From: Massilia sp. BJB1822
Lineage (GTDB): Bacteria > Pseudomonadota > Gammaproteobacteria > Burkholderiales > Burkholderiaceae_D
Reading direction: 5' to 3'
DNA: 64,000 nucleotides
Assembly (NCBI RefSeq): GCF_013369485.1
Contig: NZ_JABWEB010000007.1
Coordinates: forward strand, 186,001 to 250,000
The translations under genes were made by a program, and so were the position numbers. Positions 8,630-16,978 of this stretch are shown here, piece by piece. The notes beneath the pieces are model-generated. The model saw nothing but the letters and a program-made list of their open reading frames with translations, was not told where the DNA came from and ran no database searches. Numbering within the stretch: position 1 is the stretch's first letter; each line of letters begins with the position of its first letter.

Positions 8630-9133
8630 ATGAGGACAAGCATTTCCCACTTGCCGGCACTGGCTTTGCTGGCCGCCTGCGGCGCTGCCAGCGCCCAGCA
8701 GATTTACCTGTGCGTGGACGCCAGCGGCCACAAGGAGCTGACCGACACGCGCAAGGGCAGCAATTGCAAGCCCCTGGATTTGCCGGGCGCGGCGATTCCG
8801 GCCCCGGCGCGGCGCGAAGGCGGCGCCCATGGCCGGCCGCCGGGCACGCCCGCGCCGGCCGCGGTGGCGCCTGCGGCCTTCCCGCGCGTCGACAGCGCCG
8901 AGCAGCGCGCGCGCGACGCCGACCGCCGTCAGATCCTCGGCGAGGAGCTGCGCAGCGAGCAGGCCAAGCTGGCCGAGCTGCGCAAGGACTATAACAACGG
9001 CGAACCGGAACGGCGCGGCGACGAACGCAATTACGCCAAGTACCAGGAACGGGTGGCGCAGATGAAGGACAGCATCGCCCGTTCGGAACAGAATGTGGAA
9101 GCGCTCAAGCGCGAGATCGCCAATATCCGATGA
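8630..9133 (+). CDS. DUF4124 domain protein, exported
   Basis: A 167-residue protein of unknown function. It has a signal peptide (MRTSISHL through ASAQQ) and then the short DUF4124 pattern IYLCVDASGHKELTD with the cysteines of KGSNCKPL. A Pro/Ala-rich linker follows (residues about 60-90), then a charged coiled-coil-like C-terminus (about 95-165, with heptad-like EQRARDADRR and EALKREIANIR). It is probably periplasmic. The ATG at 8630 was chosen because the signal peptide begins there; upstream in-frame codons run back through the glnA terminator. Its stop overlaps the ntrB start by four bases (ATGA), which suggests translational coupling. Confidence 0.85.
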   Translation: MRTSISHLPALALLAACGAASAQQIYLCVDASGHKELTDTRKGSNCKPLDLPGAAIPAPARREGGAHGRPPGTPAPAAVAPAAFPRVDSAEQRARDADRRQILGEELRSEQAKLAELRKDYNNGEPERRGDERNYAKYQERVAQMKDSIARSEQNVEALKREIANIR

Positions 9134-10233
9134 AATCCGTTCTTCCTTTTGCCCACGCCGCCGCCGAGCGGCCGCCAGCGCTGGCCGGCCTGGATTTGCT
9201 GGCCACGGCCGTGCTCATCCTCGATGCCGAAGGCCAGATCGCCTATGCCAATGCGGCGGCGGAAAACCTGCTGGAAAGTTCGCTCAAGGCGCTCTCGCGC
9301 CAGAAGCTGAGCGCGCTCTTTCTCAATCCCGCCGAACTGGACGCGCTGTGCGCCCAGGCGCGCCAGCATAAATTCTCCGACCTGCGCCAGGAACTGACCC
9401 TGGAACGCGGCGGGCGCGAAGCCCTGCATCTGCACGCCATCGCCAGCGCGCTCGACGAGCCGCCCGCCAGCGTGCTGCTGGAGCTGCGCGAAATGGTGCA
9501 GCAGATTAAGCTCGACCGTGAAGAGCGTATGCTGGACCAGAGCCAGGTCAACAAGGAGCTGATCCGCAACCTGGCGCACGAGATCAAGAATCCGCTGGGC
9601 GGCATCCGCGGCGCGGCGCAATTGCTGGAGATGGAATTGCCGCCCCTGCATCTGCAGCAGCTGCGCGAATACACCCAGGTCATCATCAAGGAAGCGGACC
9701 GCCTGCAAACCCTGGTCGACCGCCTGCTGGCGCCGCATCGCCGGCCGCATATCGTGGGCGACGTGAATATCCATGAAGTGCTGGAGCGCGTGCGCAGCCT
9801 GATCCTGGCCGAATTCCCGGCCGGCCTGGCCATCCTGCGCGATTACGATGCCTCGATTCCCGAATTCCGCGGCGATAAGGAACAGCTGATCCAGACCGTG
9901 CTGAATATCGCGCACAACGCGGCCCAGGCGCTCAGCGAGCGCATCGTCGCCGGCGATGCCCAGCTCGTTTTCAAAACGCGCGTGGCGCGCCAGGTCACCC
10001 TGGCCAAGGTCCGCTATAACCTGGCATTAGATTTGCATATCATCGACAATGGACCGGGCATCGCCGCCCAGATCCGCGACCGCATCTTCTACCCGCTGGT
10101 GTCCGGACGGGAAGGGGGCAGCGGCCTGGGGCTGACGCTGGCACAGACTTTCGTGCAGCAGCACCAGGGCGTGATCGAGTGCGAAAGCCGGCCTGGATGC
10201 ACGGACTTCCGCATCCTGCTGCCCCTGCCTTGA
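9130..10233 (+). CDS. glnL: Nitrogen regulation sensor histidine kinase NtrB
   Basis: A 367-residue cytoplasmic kinase/phosphatase that controls NtrC according to nitrogen status, in the known system through PII. Domains: a PAS domain (about residues 18-125, including ILDAEGQIAYANAAAENLL), a HisKA dimerisation domain with phospho-acceptor His150 in NLAHEIKNPLGG, and a HATPase_c domain with NIAHNAAQAL (N box), DNGPGI (G1) and GGSGLGL (G2). No transmembrane segment is present, as is normal for NtrB. Its start codon overlaps the stop of the DUF4124 gene, and ntrC begins 42 bases after its end, so the three genes probably form one operon. Confidence 0.95.
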   Translation: MKSVLPFAHAAAERPPALAGLDLLATAVLILDAEGQIAYANAAAENLLESSLKALSRQKLSALFLNPAELDALCAQARQHKFSDLRQELTLERGGREALHLHAIASALDEPPASVLLELREMVQQIKLDREERMLDQSQVNKELIRNLAHEIKNPLGGIRGAAQLLEMELPPLHLQQLREYTQVIIKEADRLQTLVDRLLAPHRRPHIVGDVNIHEVLERVRSLILAEFPAGLAILRDYDASIPEFRGDKEQLIQTVLNIAHNAAQALSERIVAGDAQLVFKTRVARQVTLAKVRYNLALDLHIIDNGPGIAAQIRDRIFYPLVSGREGGSGLGLTLAQTFVQQHQGVIECESRPGCTDFRILLPLP

Positions 10234-10275
10234 GCTGGGGTCTTGAAACTTTGAATGCGGGACACATACATACAC

Positions 10276-11781
10276 ATGAAGCCGATCTGGATAGTTGACG
10301 ACGACGAATCGATCCGCTGGGTACTGGAAAAAGCGCTGGCCCGCGAGAGCCTCGCCACCCGCAGTTTTGCCAATGCGCGCGACGCCATCGCCGCGCTGGA
10401 AACCGAGACGCCGCAAGTGCTGGTGTCCGACATCCGCATGCCGGGCGATTCCGGCCTCGACCTGCTGCAGCTGGTCAAGGCGCGCCATCCCGGCCTGCCC
10501 GTCATTATCATCACCGCCTTTTCCGATCTGGATTCGGCCGTCGCCGCCTTCCAGGGCGGGGCGTTCGAATACCTGGCCAAGCCCTTCGATATCGACAAGG
10601 CCGTCGAGCTGATCCGGCGCGCCCTGGACGAGAGCTTGCGCGAAGCCAGCGTGGAAGCGGGGCCGGCCGACACGCCCGAAATCCTGGGCCAGGCGCCGGC
10701 CATGCAGGAAGTCTTCCGCGCCATCGGCCGCCTGTCGCAATCGAATGTGACGGTGCTGATCACGGGCGAATCGGGCACCGGCAAGGAACTGGTGGCGCGC
10801 GCCCTGCACAAGCACAGTCCGCGCGCGGCCCAGCCCTTCATCGCGCTGAACACGGCGGCGATTCCGAAGGATCTGCTGGAATCCGAGCTGTTCGGCCATG
10901 AGCGCGGCGCTTTCACCGGCGCGCAGGCGACGCGCCGCGGCCGCTTCGAGCAGGCCGAGAACGGCACGCTCTTCCTCGACGAGATCGGCGATATGCCCTT
11001 CGATTTGCAGACGCGCCTGCTGCGCGTGCTGTCGGACGGCCATTTTTACCGCGTCGGCGGCCACCAGCCCTTGAAGGCCAATGTGCGCGTGATTACGGCC
11101 ACGCACCAGAACCTGGAGCAGCGCGTGCGCGACGGCCTGTTCCGCGAAGACTTGTACCACCGCCTGAACGTGATCCGCCTGCGCCTGCCCAGCTTGCGCG
11201 AGCGGCGCGAAGACATTCCCCTGCTGGTGCGCCACTTCCTGCTGCAAAGCGCGCGCCAGCTCGGCGTGGAAGCCAAGCGCATGAGCGAACCGACCCTGGC
11301 CTTCCTGTCCAGCCTGGATTTGCCGGGCAATGTGCGCCAGCTGGAAAACCTGTGTAACTGGATCACGGTGATGGCGCCGGGCCAGACGGTCGAGGTCAAG
11401 GACTTGCCGCTGGAACTGAGCCAGGGCAAGGAGGGCACGGGGCAGGGCGGGGCGCTGGAACCGTCCGCTCTGGCTGGCGCGGCTTTGTCCACCGGTGCGG
11501 GTGGCGTTGGCGGCCTGGCGGCTGCGGGCGCTGTAGGGCAGGCAAGCCTGGCCGATGGCTGGCTGGGCCTGCTTGAGCAGGAAGCCGCCGCCATGCTGGC
11601 CGCCAACCAGCCGGAAGTGATGACGGTGCTGGGTCGCCAATTTGAATCGGCCCTGATCCGCATGGCGCTGCGGCACACCCATGGCCGCAAGAACGATGCC
11701 GCCGTGCGCCTGGGCATCGGCCGCAACACGATCACGCGCAAGATTGCCGAGCTGGGCATCGCTGGCGCGCGCGAGGACTGA
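10276..11781 (+). CDS. glnG: Nitrogen regulation response regulator NtrC
   Basis: A 501-residue sigma-54 activator. The receiver domain contains the acidic cluster DDDES and phospho-acceptor Asp52 in SDIRMPG. The AAA+ domain contains Walker A GESGTGKE (about residues 164-171) and the sigma-54 contact loop GAFTGA (211-216). A Fis-type helix-turn-helix closes the protein (HTHGRKNDAAVRLGIGRNTITRK). Between the AAA+ and DNA-binding domains is an unusually long Gly/Ala-rich linker (about residues 390-430). The start at 10276 matches the family N-terminus (MxxIWIVDDD); an in-frame ATG 21 bases upstream is less likely. It presumably acts on the glnA enhancer. Similar sites lie just behind the gene at 11824-11864. 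Confidence 0.96.
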   Translation: MKPIWIVDDDESIRWVLEKALARESLATRSFANARDAIAALETETPQVLVSDIRMPGDSGLDLLQLVKARHPGLPVIIITAFSDLDSAVAAFQGGAFEYLAKPFDIDKAVELIRRALDESLREASVEAGPADTPEILGQAPAMQEVFRAIGRLSQSNVTVLITGESGTGKELVARALHKHSPRAAQPFIALNTAAIPKDLLESELFGHERGAFTGAQATRRGRFEQAENGTLFLDEIGDMPFDLQTRLLRVLSDGHFYRVGGHQPLKANVRVITATHQNLEQRVRDGLFREDLYHRLNVIRLRLPSLRERREDIPLLVRHFLLQSARQLGVEAKRMSEPTLAFLSSLDLPGNVRQLENLCNWITVMAPGQTVEVKDLPLELSQGKEGTGQGGALEPSALAGAALSTGAGGVGGLAAAGAVGQASLADGWLGLLEQEAAAMLAANQPEVMTVLGRQFESALIRMALRHTHGRKNDAAVRLGIGRNTITRKIAELGIAGARED

Positions 11782-11823
11782 AGCCGGACCGCTGCCGTGC
11801 TGGTGCAAAAGACTGTGCATGTT

Positions 11824-11864
11824 GCACCGCCTTGGGGCACCAAGGTGGCGCACCAAGGTGGTGC
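11824..11864. repeat. Three 13-base tandem repeats resembling NtrC sites
   Basis: Three overlapping 15-base palindromes follow at a 13-base step: GCACCGCCTTGGGGC (11824), GCACCAAGGTGGCGC (11837) and GCACCAAGGTGGTGC (11850). The last is a perfect GCACCA-N3-TGGTGC NtrC palindrome. They sit between ntrC and its terminator, upstream of corA. A half-site TGGTGC occurs a little earlier, near 11799-11804. Confidence 0.65.
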
Positions 11865-11888
11865 ACCGCACAGCCGCTGGAATCGGGT

Positions 11889-11921
11889 AAGCTCTGGGCT
11901 GCAAGGCCTGGAGCTTTTTTT
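11889..11921 (+). terminator. Rho-independent terminator of ntrC
   Basis: AAGCTCTGGGC pairs with GCCTGGAGCTT (two G-U pairs) around a six-base loop and is followed by a T-run. It ends 15 bases before corA, so corA needs its own promoter or read-through. Confidence 0.7.
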
Positions 11922-11935
11922 ATGATGGAAACTGT

Positions 11936-12901
11936 ATGCTGATTAATTGCGTGGCCTATCAGGATGGCCGCAAGCTGGCAGATATCCCGGTCGAGGATAT
12001 CAGCGAATATGTGGCCCGCCCCGAATGCTTCGTCTGGGTGGCGCTGCGCGACGCCGAGCAGCACGAGCTGCTGAAGATGCAGGAAGAATTCGGCCTGCAC
12101 GAGCTGGCCGTGGAAGATGCCAGCCGCGGCCACCAGCGGCCCAAGATCGAGGAGTATGGCGATTCGCTGTTCGTGGTGGTGAAGATGGCGGCGCTGGAGC
12201 TGGACGAACTGGTGATCGGCGAGGTCGATATCTTCGTCGGCCAGAATTATGTGCTGTCCTCGCGCCAGAACAGCGAGCAGGGCTTCCTCGGCGTGCGCGC
12301 CCGGGCCGAGCGCGAACCGCAGTTGCTGCAGCAAGGCCCGGCCTTCGTGCTGTATGCGCTGATGGATGCCGTGGTCGACCGCTACTTCCCCATCGTCGAC
12401 GCCATGGAGACCGAACTGGAAGCGATCGAGGAGCGCATCTTCATCCGTGGCTCGCAGCGCAATAATATCGAGCGCCTGTACGCCCTGAAGCGCAAGGTGA
12501 TGACCCTGCGCCACGCCGTTGCGCCGCTGCTGGACGCCATCGGCAAGCTGCATGGCGGCCGCGTGCCGGCCGTGTGCCAGAACACCCAGGAATATTTCCG
12601 CGACGTGCATGACCACCTGCACCGCATCACGGCCTCGCTCGACACCATCCGCGACACCATCGGCACGGCAATCCAGGTGAATCTGTCGATGGTGGCGCTG
12701 GAAGAGGGCGAGGTCAACAAGCGGCTGGCCGCCTGGGCCGCTATCTTCGCAGTACTGACGGCATTTGCCGGGATCTGGGGCATGAACTTCAAGAATATGC
12801 CGGAACTGGACTGGCGTTTCGGCTACCCGCTGGCCTTGAGCGCCATGGCTTCGGTGAGTTTCTATCTGTACCGCCGTTTCCGCCGCGCCGGCTGGCTGTA
12901 G
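11936..12901 (+). CDS. corA: CorA family magnesium/cobalt transporter
   Basis: A 321-residue inner-membrane divalent-cation channel. A soluble N-terminal domain (about residues 1-230, including VEDASRGHQRPKIEEY) and a long helix are followed by two transmembrane segments. Between the membrane segments is the selectivity motif GMN at residues 282-284 (GMNFKNMPELDW), and a basic C-terminus YRRFRR follows. This is the standard CorA layout. The start ATG lies 15 bases after the ntrC terminator T-run, with a weak GGAAAC ribosome-binding site. A C-terminal Trp-Leu ending rather than the enterobacterial KRKKWL is a minor variation. Function as a Mg2+ channel is inferred from family membership. Confidence 0.93.
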   Translation: MLINCVAYQDGRKLADIPVEDISEYVARPECFVWVALRDAEQHELLKMQEEFGLHELAVEDASRGHQRPKIEEYGDSLFVVVKMAALELDELVIGEVDIFVGQNYVLSSRQNSEQGFLGVRARAEREPQLLQQGPAFVLYALMDAVVDRYFPIVDAMETELEAIEERIFIRGSQRNNIERLYALKRKVMTLRHAVAPLLDAIGKLHGGRVPAVCQNTQEYFRDVHDHLHRITASLDTIRDTIGTAIQVNLSMVALEEGEVNKRLAAWAAIFAVLTAFAGIWGMNFKNMPELDWRFGYPLALSAMASVSFYLYRRFRRAGWL

Positions 12902-13027
12902 CGTCCTGGTCAGAAATACCATTTCAGCCGTCAAAACCGTCAAACTTTCGATGTACAATCATTAATGTACTGCCGGTAATACGGCCGGCAGCCTCGTCCG
13001 CGGCCCGCGCGCCGCACGGAGGGTGGG

Positions 13028-15346
13028 ATGGACGACGATATGCTGTTTGACGACGAGGCCGAGGCCGAGGCCCGTCCGCGCTTGCCGCCCTGGCAAGTGC
13101 TGATCGTGGACGACGAGGAAGCGGTGCACCAAGTCACCAAGCTGGTGATGTCCGACTTCGAATTCGACGGCCGCCCGCTGCAATTCACCGACTGCTATTC
13201 CGGCGCTGAAGCGCGCGAGGTGCTCGGGCGCGGCGCCGAATTCGCCCTGATCCTGCTCGATGTGGTGATGGAAAGCGAGCATGCCGGCCTCGATCTGGTG
13301 CGCCATATCCGCGAAGAGCTGGGCAATATCTCGGTGCGCATCGTGCTGCGCACCGGCCAGCCGGGCCAGGCGCCGCAAGCCTATGTGCTCAAGGCTTACG
13401 ATATCAACGATTACCGCGAAAAGACCGACCTCACGCATGCCAAGCTGAGCGTGGTCTTCTATTCCGCCCTGCGCGGCTACCGCGACCTGATGCGCCTGGA
13501 ACGCGCGCGCAGCGGCCTGCGCCGCACCATCGACGCCATCACCCAGGTGTGCGAGGCGGAAAACCTGCCGCATTTCTGTTCCGCCGTGCTGGACCAGGCT
13601 GGCGCCTTGCTCGGCCATGGCGGCGAGGGCGTGTGCGCCAGCCGCGTCGATGCCTATGCCGCCGTGGCGCGCCAGGGCGGACTGAAGGTGCTGGCCGTCA
13701 CGCCCGGCTTTGCCGAATTGCAGGGCGAGAGCAAGCTGGAAGGCTTGCCGCCCGAGGTGCGCGCCGCCTTCGAGCGCTGCATGCAGGAGCGGCGCGGCCA
13801 CCACGGCGATCTGCATCACGCCAGCTACCACCGCACGCGCGACGGCAGCGAAAGCTTCCTGTATATGGCCTTCTCGGCGCCGCTGCGCAGCGAAGACCGT
13901 GAACTCCTGTCCCTGTTCTCGGCCAATGTGGCCGTCACGTATGAAAAGCTGCAGCAGCGCGAGGAAACCATGAGCACCAGCAAGCCTGTCTCCCTGTTCG
14001 AGGAAAGCGATGGCCGCATCCTGGCCGAAGCGGCCTTGCGCTCGATTACCGCGTCGACGGCGCGCGCGCGCGGCGAAGACTTCCTGCGCATCCTGGTGCG
14101 CGATCTGGGACAGGCGCTGGACGTGCGTTATGTGATCGCCGGCCGCGTGATCCAGATGGCGGACGGCGAAGGCATCCGCACCCTGGCCGTGTGGGGCGGC
14201 GAAGACTATCTGCCGAATATGGATTACAGCCTGAAGCACACGCCCTGCCAGGACGTGACGGACCAGAGCATGTGCTTCCACGGCTGCGGCATCCAGGCCG
14301 ATTATCCCGAGGACACGCTGCTGGTCGATATGCAGGCCGAGAGCTATATCGGCATGCCCATGGTCGATACCGAGGGCAAGACTCTGGGCATCCTGTCGGC
14401 GCTGGACACGCGGCCGATCGACGAGAACAAGCGCCTGCTGGCGCTGTCGCTGCTGTCGATTTTCGCCGCGCGCTGCGCCGCCGAACTGCAGCACCAGGAC
14501 CGCGAAGCGCTGCTGGAAGAGAAGGTGCAGCAGCGCACCGAAGCCTTGCGCGCGGCCCAGGCGAATATGGTGGAGCAGGAAAAGATGGCCGCGCTGGGCG
14601 CCCTGGTGGCAGGCGTGGCGCACGAGGTCAATACGCCGGTCGGCGTGGCCGTCACGGCCGCCTCCGGCCTGGCCAGCTATGCCGAGCAGATGGTGGGCAT
14701 GCTGAGCGGGGAAAAGGTCAGCCGCTCGGAGCTGACCGGCCTGGCCACGCGCCTGAAAGGGGCGGCCGGCCTGGTCGAGCAGAATCTGGCGCGCGCCGCC
14801 CAGCTGATCGGCAACTTCAAGCAGCTGGCCGTGGACCAGGGTACCGAACATATCAGCGAGCTGGTGCTGCACGAGTATGTGCAGGGCGTGGTGTCGGCCC
14901 ACAGCCCGGAATTGCGCAAGGCGCAGATCGAGGTCAAGGTCGATATCGCGCCGCAATTGCGCGTGCGCCTGCCGGCCGGCAAGTTCTCGCAAGTGCTGTC
15001 GAATCTGCTAATGAATTCCGCCAAGCACGCTTATCCGAACGGCGGTCCCGGCCAGGTGCAGGTGGCGGCCAGGCTGGAAGAGGATGAGGGCGGCGCGCCC
15101 TGGCTGCAGCTGCATTTTGCCGACGATGGCATCGGCCTGGCGCCTGGCATCCGCGAGCGCGTGTTCGAACCCTTCTTCACCACCAAGCGCGGACAGGGCG
15201 GCTCCGGCCTGGGTATGCACATTGTCTACACCATCGTGCACCAGATGGGCGGCCAGGTCGCGCTCGACGAACAGGCGCAGCGTGGCTGCGCCCTCAAGGT
15301 GAAGCTGCCGCTGGCGCGCTTCAGCGCGAGCGCCAGCGCGGAGTAG
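13028..15346 (+). CDS. Hybrid REC-DUF3369-GAF-histidine kinase
   Basis: A 772-residue cytoplasmic signalling protein whose receiver comes first. An acidic start (DDDMLFDDEAEAEA) leads into a REC domain with acceptor Asp78 in ILLDVVMES. A DUF3369 domain (about residues 155-315) and a second GAF-like sensory domain (about 330-485, containing a Cys-rich loop TPCQDVTDQSMCFHGCG) follow. Then come HisKA with His532 in GVAHEVNTPVGV and a HATPase_c domain with NLLMNSAKHAYP, DDGIGL and GGSGLGM. No transmembrane or DNA-binding segment is seen. Members of this architecture often work with cyclic-dinucleotide or two-component partners, but none is adjacent. A TACAAT -10-like hexamer at 12954-12959 may be part of its promoter. 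It ends six bases before the convergent oxidoreductase gene. Confidence 0.9.
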   Translation: MDDDMLFDDEAEAEARPRLPPWQVLIVDDEEAVHQVTKLVMSDFEFDGRPLQFTDCYSGAEAREVLGRGAEFALILLDVVMESEHAGLDLVRHIREELGNISVRIVLRTGQPGQAPQAYVLKAYDINDYREKTDLTHAKLSVVFYSALRGYRDLMRLERARSGLRRTIDAITQVCEAENLPHFCSAVLDQAGALLGHGGEGVCASRVDAYAAVARQGGLKVLAVTPGFAELQGESKLEGLPPEVRAAFERCMQERRGHHGDLHHASYHRTRDGSESFLYMAFSAPLRSEDRELLSLFSANVAVTYEKLQQREETMSTSKPVSLFEESDGRILAEAALRSITASTARARGEDFLRILVRDLGQALDVRYVIAGRVIQMADGEGIRTLAVWGGEDYLPNMDYSLKHTPCQDVTDQSMCFHGCGIQADYPEDTLLVDMQAESYIGMPMVDTEGKTLGILSALDTRPIDENKRLLALSLLSIFAARCAAELQHQDREALLEEKVQQRTEALRAAQANMVEQEKMAALGALVAGVAHEVNTPVGVAVTAASGLASYAEQMVGMLSGEKVSRSELTGLATRLKGAAGLVEQNLARAAQLIGNFKQLAVDQGTEHISELVLHEYVQGVVSAHSPELRKAQIEVKVDIAPQLRVRLPAGKFSQVLSNLLMNSAKHAYPNGGPGQVQVAARLEEDEGGAPWLQLHFADDGIGLAPGIRERVFEPFFTTKRGQGGSGLGMHIVYTIVHQMGGQVALDEQAQRGCALKVKLPLARFSASASAE

Positions 15347-15352
15347 GGCGGA

Positions 15353-16978
15353 TCAGGCTGCGGAGGCCATGGACAGGGCCACGGCCTCCGCCACCTTGAT
15401 GCCGTCCACGCCGGCCGACAGGATGCCGCCCGCGTAGCCGGCGCCTTCGCCGGCGGGGAACAGGCCGCGCGTGTTCAGGCTTTGCAGATCGTCGTCGTTG
15501 CGCTTGATGCGGATCGGCGAGGATGTGCGGGTTTCCAGGCCGGTCAGCACGGCGTCTTGCTTGAAGTAGCCGCGGATCTGCTTGTCGAAGGCCGGGAAGG
15601 CTTCGCGCAGCGCCTCCACCGCGTAATCGGGCAGGATGCTGGCCAGGTCGGTCAGATGCACTTGCGGCTTGTAGGAGGGCACCACGGCGCCGAACTCGGT
15701 GGACGGACGGCCCGCCACGAAGTCGCCCATCAGCTGGCCCGGCGCGCTGTAATTGCTGCCGCCCAGCACGAAGGCCTTCTCCTCCAGGCGGCGCTGGAAT
15801 TCGATGCCGGCCAGCGGATGGCCTGGATAGTCTTCCGGACTGATGCTGACCACGATGGCGCTATTGGCATTGCGTTCGGCGCGCGAGTACTGGCTCATGC
15901 CATTGGTGACGACGCGGCCCGGCTCGGAAGCGGCCGCCACCACGGTGCCGCCCGGGCACATGCAGAAGCTGTAGACGGCGCGGCCATTCTTGGCATGGTG
16001 CACCAGCTTGTAATCGGCTGCGCCCAGGATGGGGTGGCCGGCATTCGGGCCGAAGCGGCAGGTATCGATCAGCGATTGCGGGTGCTCGACGCGGAAGCCG
16101 ATCGAGAACGGCTTGGCTTCGATGTATACGCCACGCGCATACAGGGTTTCAAAGGTGTCGCGCGCGCTGTGGCCGACCGCCAGCACCACATGGTTGGTGA
16201 CGATGCGCTCGCCGCCGGCCAAGGTCAGGCCGCGCAGCTGGCGCTGGCCGTCTTTTTCCTCGATCTCGAAATCGGCCACCTTGGCTTCGAAGCGGATTTC
16301 GCCGCCCAGGGCCACGATTTCCTCGCGCATGGCTTCCACCATCTTGACCAGGCGGAAGGTGCCGATATGCGGCTTGCTGACGTAGACGATTTCCTCCGGC
16401 GCGCCGGCCTTGACGAACTCGGTCAGCACTTTGCGGCCATAGTGCTTGGGGTCCTTGATCTGGCTGTACAGCTTGCCGTCCGAGAAGGTGCCGGCGCCGC
16501 CTTCGCCGAACTGCACATTCGACTCGGGATTGAGCTCGCGCTTGCGCCAGAAGCCGAAAGTGTCCTTGGTGCGCTCGCGCACGGTCTTGCCGCGTTCCAG
16601 GATGATGGGACGCAAGCCCATCTGCGCCAGGATCAGGGCGGCGAACAGGCCGCAAGGACCCATGCCGATGACCACCGGGCGCGGCTGGCTGCCGTCAGCA
16701 TTGACGTTCTGCGCCACGTATTTGTATTCCATATCGGGCGAGGGCATCAGGTGCACATCGTGCTGGCGGCGGGCCAGGATGGCGGCATCGTCCTGGGTTT
16801 CCACGTCGACCGAATAAATCAGCACGATATGGGCTTTCTTGCGGGCGTCATAGCTGCGCTTGAACACGGTAAAGCCCAACAGCATTTCCGGCGGGATATC
16901 GAGGCGGGCCAGGATGGCGTCGCGCAGCTCGTGTTCGGCGTGGTTCAGGGGGAGTTTGACTTCGTTCAATCGCAGCAT
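15353..16978 (-). CDS. NAD(P)/FAD-dependent oxidoreductase (COG2509-like)
   Basis: A 541-residue flavoprotein of uncharacterised substrate. It has a dinucleotide-binding motif GMGPCGLFAALILAQMG followed by the acidic strand end (LERGKTVRERT), a middle GVYIEAKPFSIGFRVEHPQ stretch, and a C-terminal FAD-contact region LFPAGEGAGYAGGILSAGVDG. This order fits the widespread bacterial FAD-dependent protein family (COG2509). The N-terminal 90 residues form a separate small domain (LNEVKLPLNHAEHELRDAIL). The start at 16978 was chosen because GAGAAAG lies upstream at good spacing; an in-frame ATG five codons earlier is possible. The gene converges on the hybrid kinase and probably has its own promoter. 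Confidence 0.85.
   Translation of the reverse strand: MLRLNEVKLPLNHAEHELRDAILARLDIPPEMLLGFTVFKRSYDARKKAHIVLIYSVDVETQDDAAILARRQHDVHLMPSPDMEYKYVAQNVNADGSQPRPVVIGMGPCGLFAALILAQMGLRPIILERGKTVRERTKDTFGFWRKRELNPESNVQFGEGGAGTFSDGKLYSQIKDPKHYGRKVLTEFVKAGAPEEIVYVSKPHIGTFRLVKMVEAMREEIVALGGEIRFEAKVADFEIEEKDGQRQLRGLTLAGGERIVTNHVVLAVGHSARDTFETLYARGVYIEAKPFSIGFRVEHPQSLIDTCRFGPNAGHPILGAADYKLVHHAKNGRAVYSFCMCPGGTVVAAASEPGRVVTNGMSQYSRAERNANSAIVVSISPEDYPGHPLAGIEFQRRLEEKAFVLGGSNYSAPGQLMGDFVAGRPSTEFGAVVPSYKPQVHLTDLASILPDYAVEALREAFPAFDKQIRGYFKQDAVLTGLETRTSSPIRIKRNDDDLQSLNTRGLFPAGEGAGYAGGILSAGVDGIKVAEAVALSMASAA

Noticed and set aside
11824..11864. The 13-base repeats as plasmid-type iterons or an origin
   Set aside because: Only three copies, no initiator gene or AT-rich unwinding region nearby, and the core matches NtrC palindromes better.
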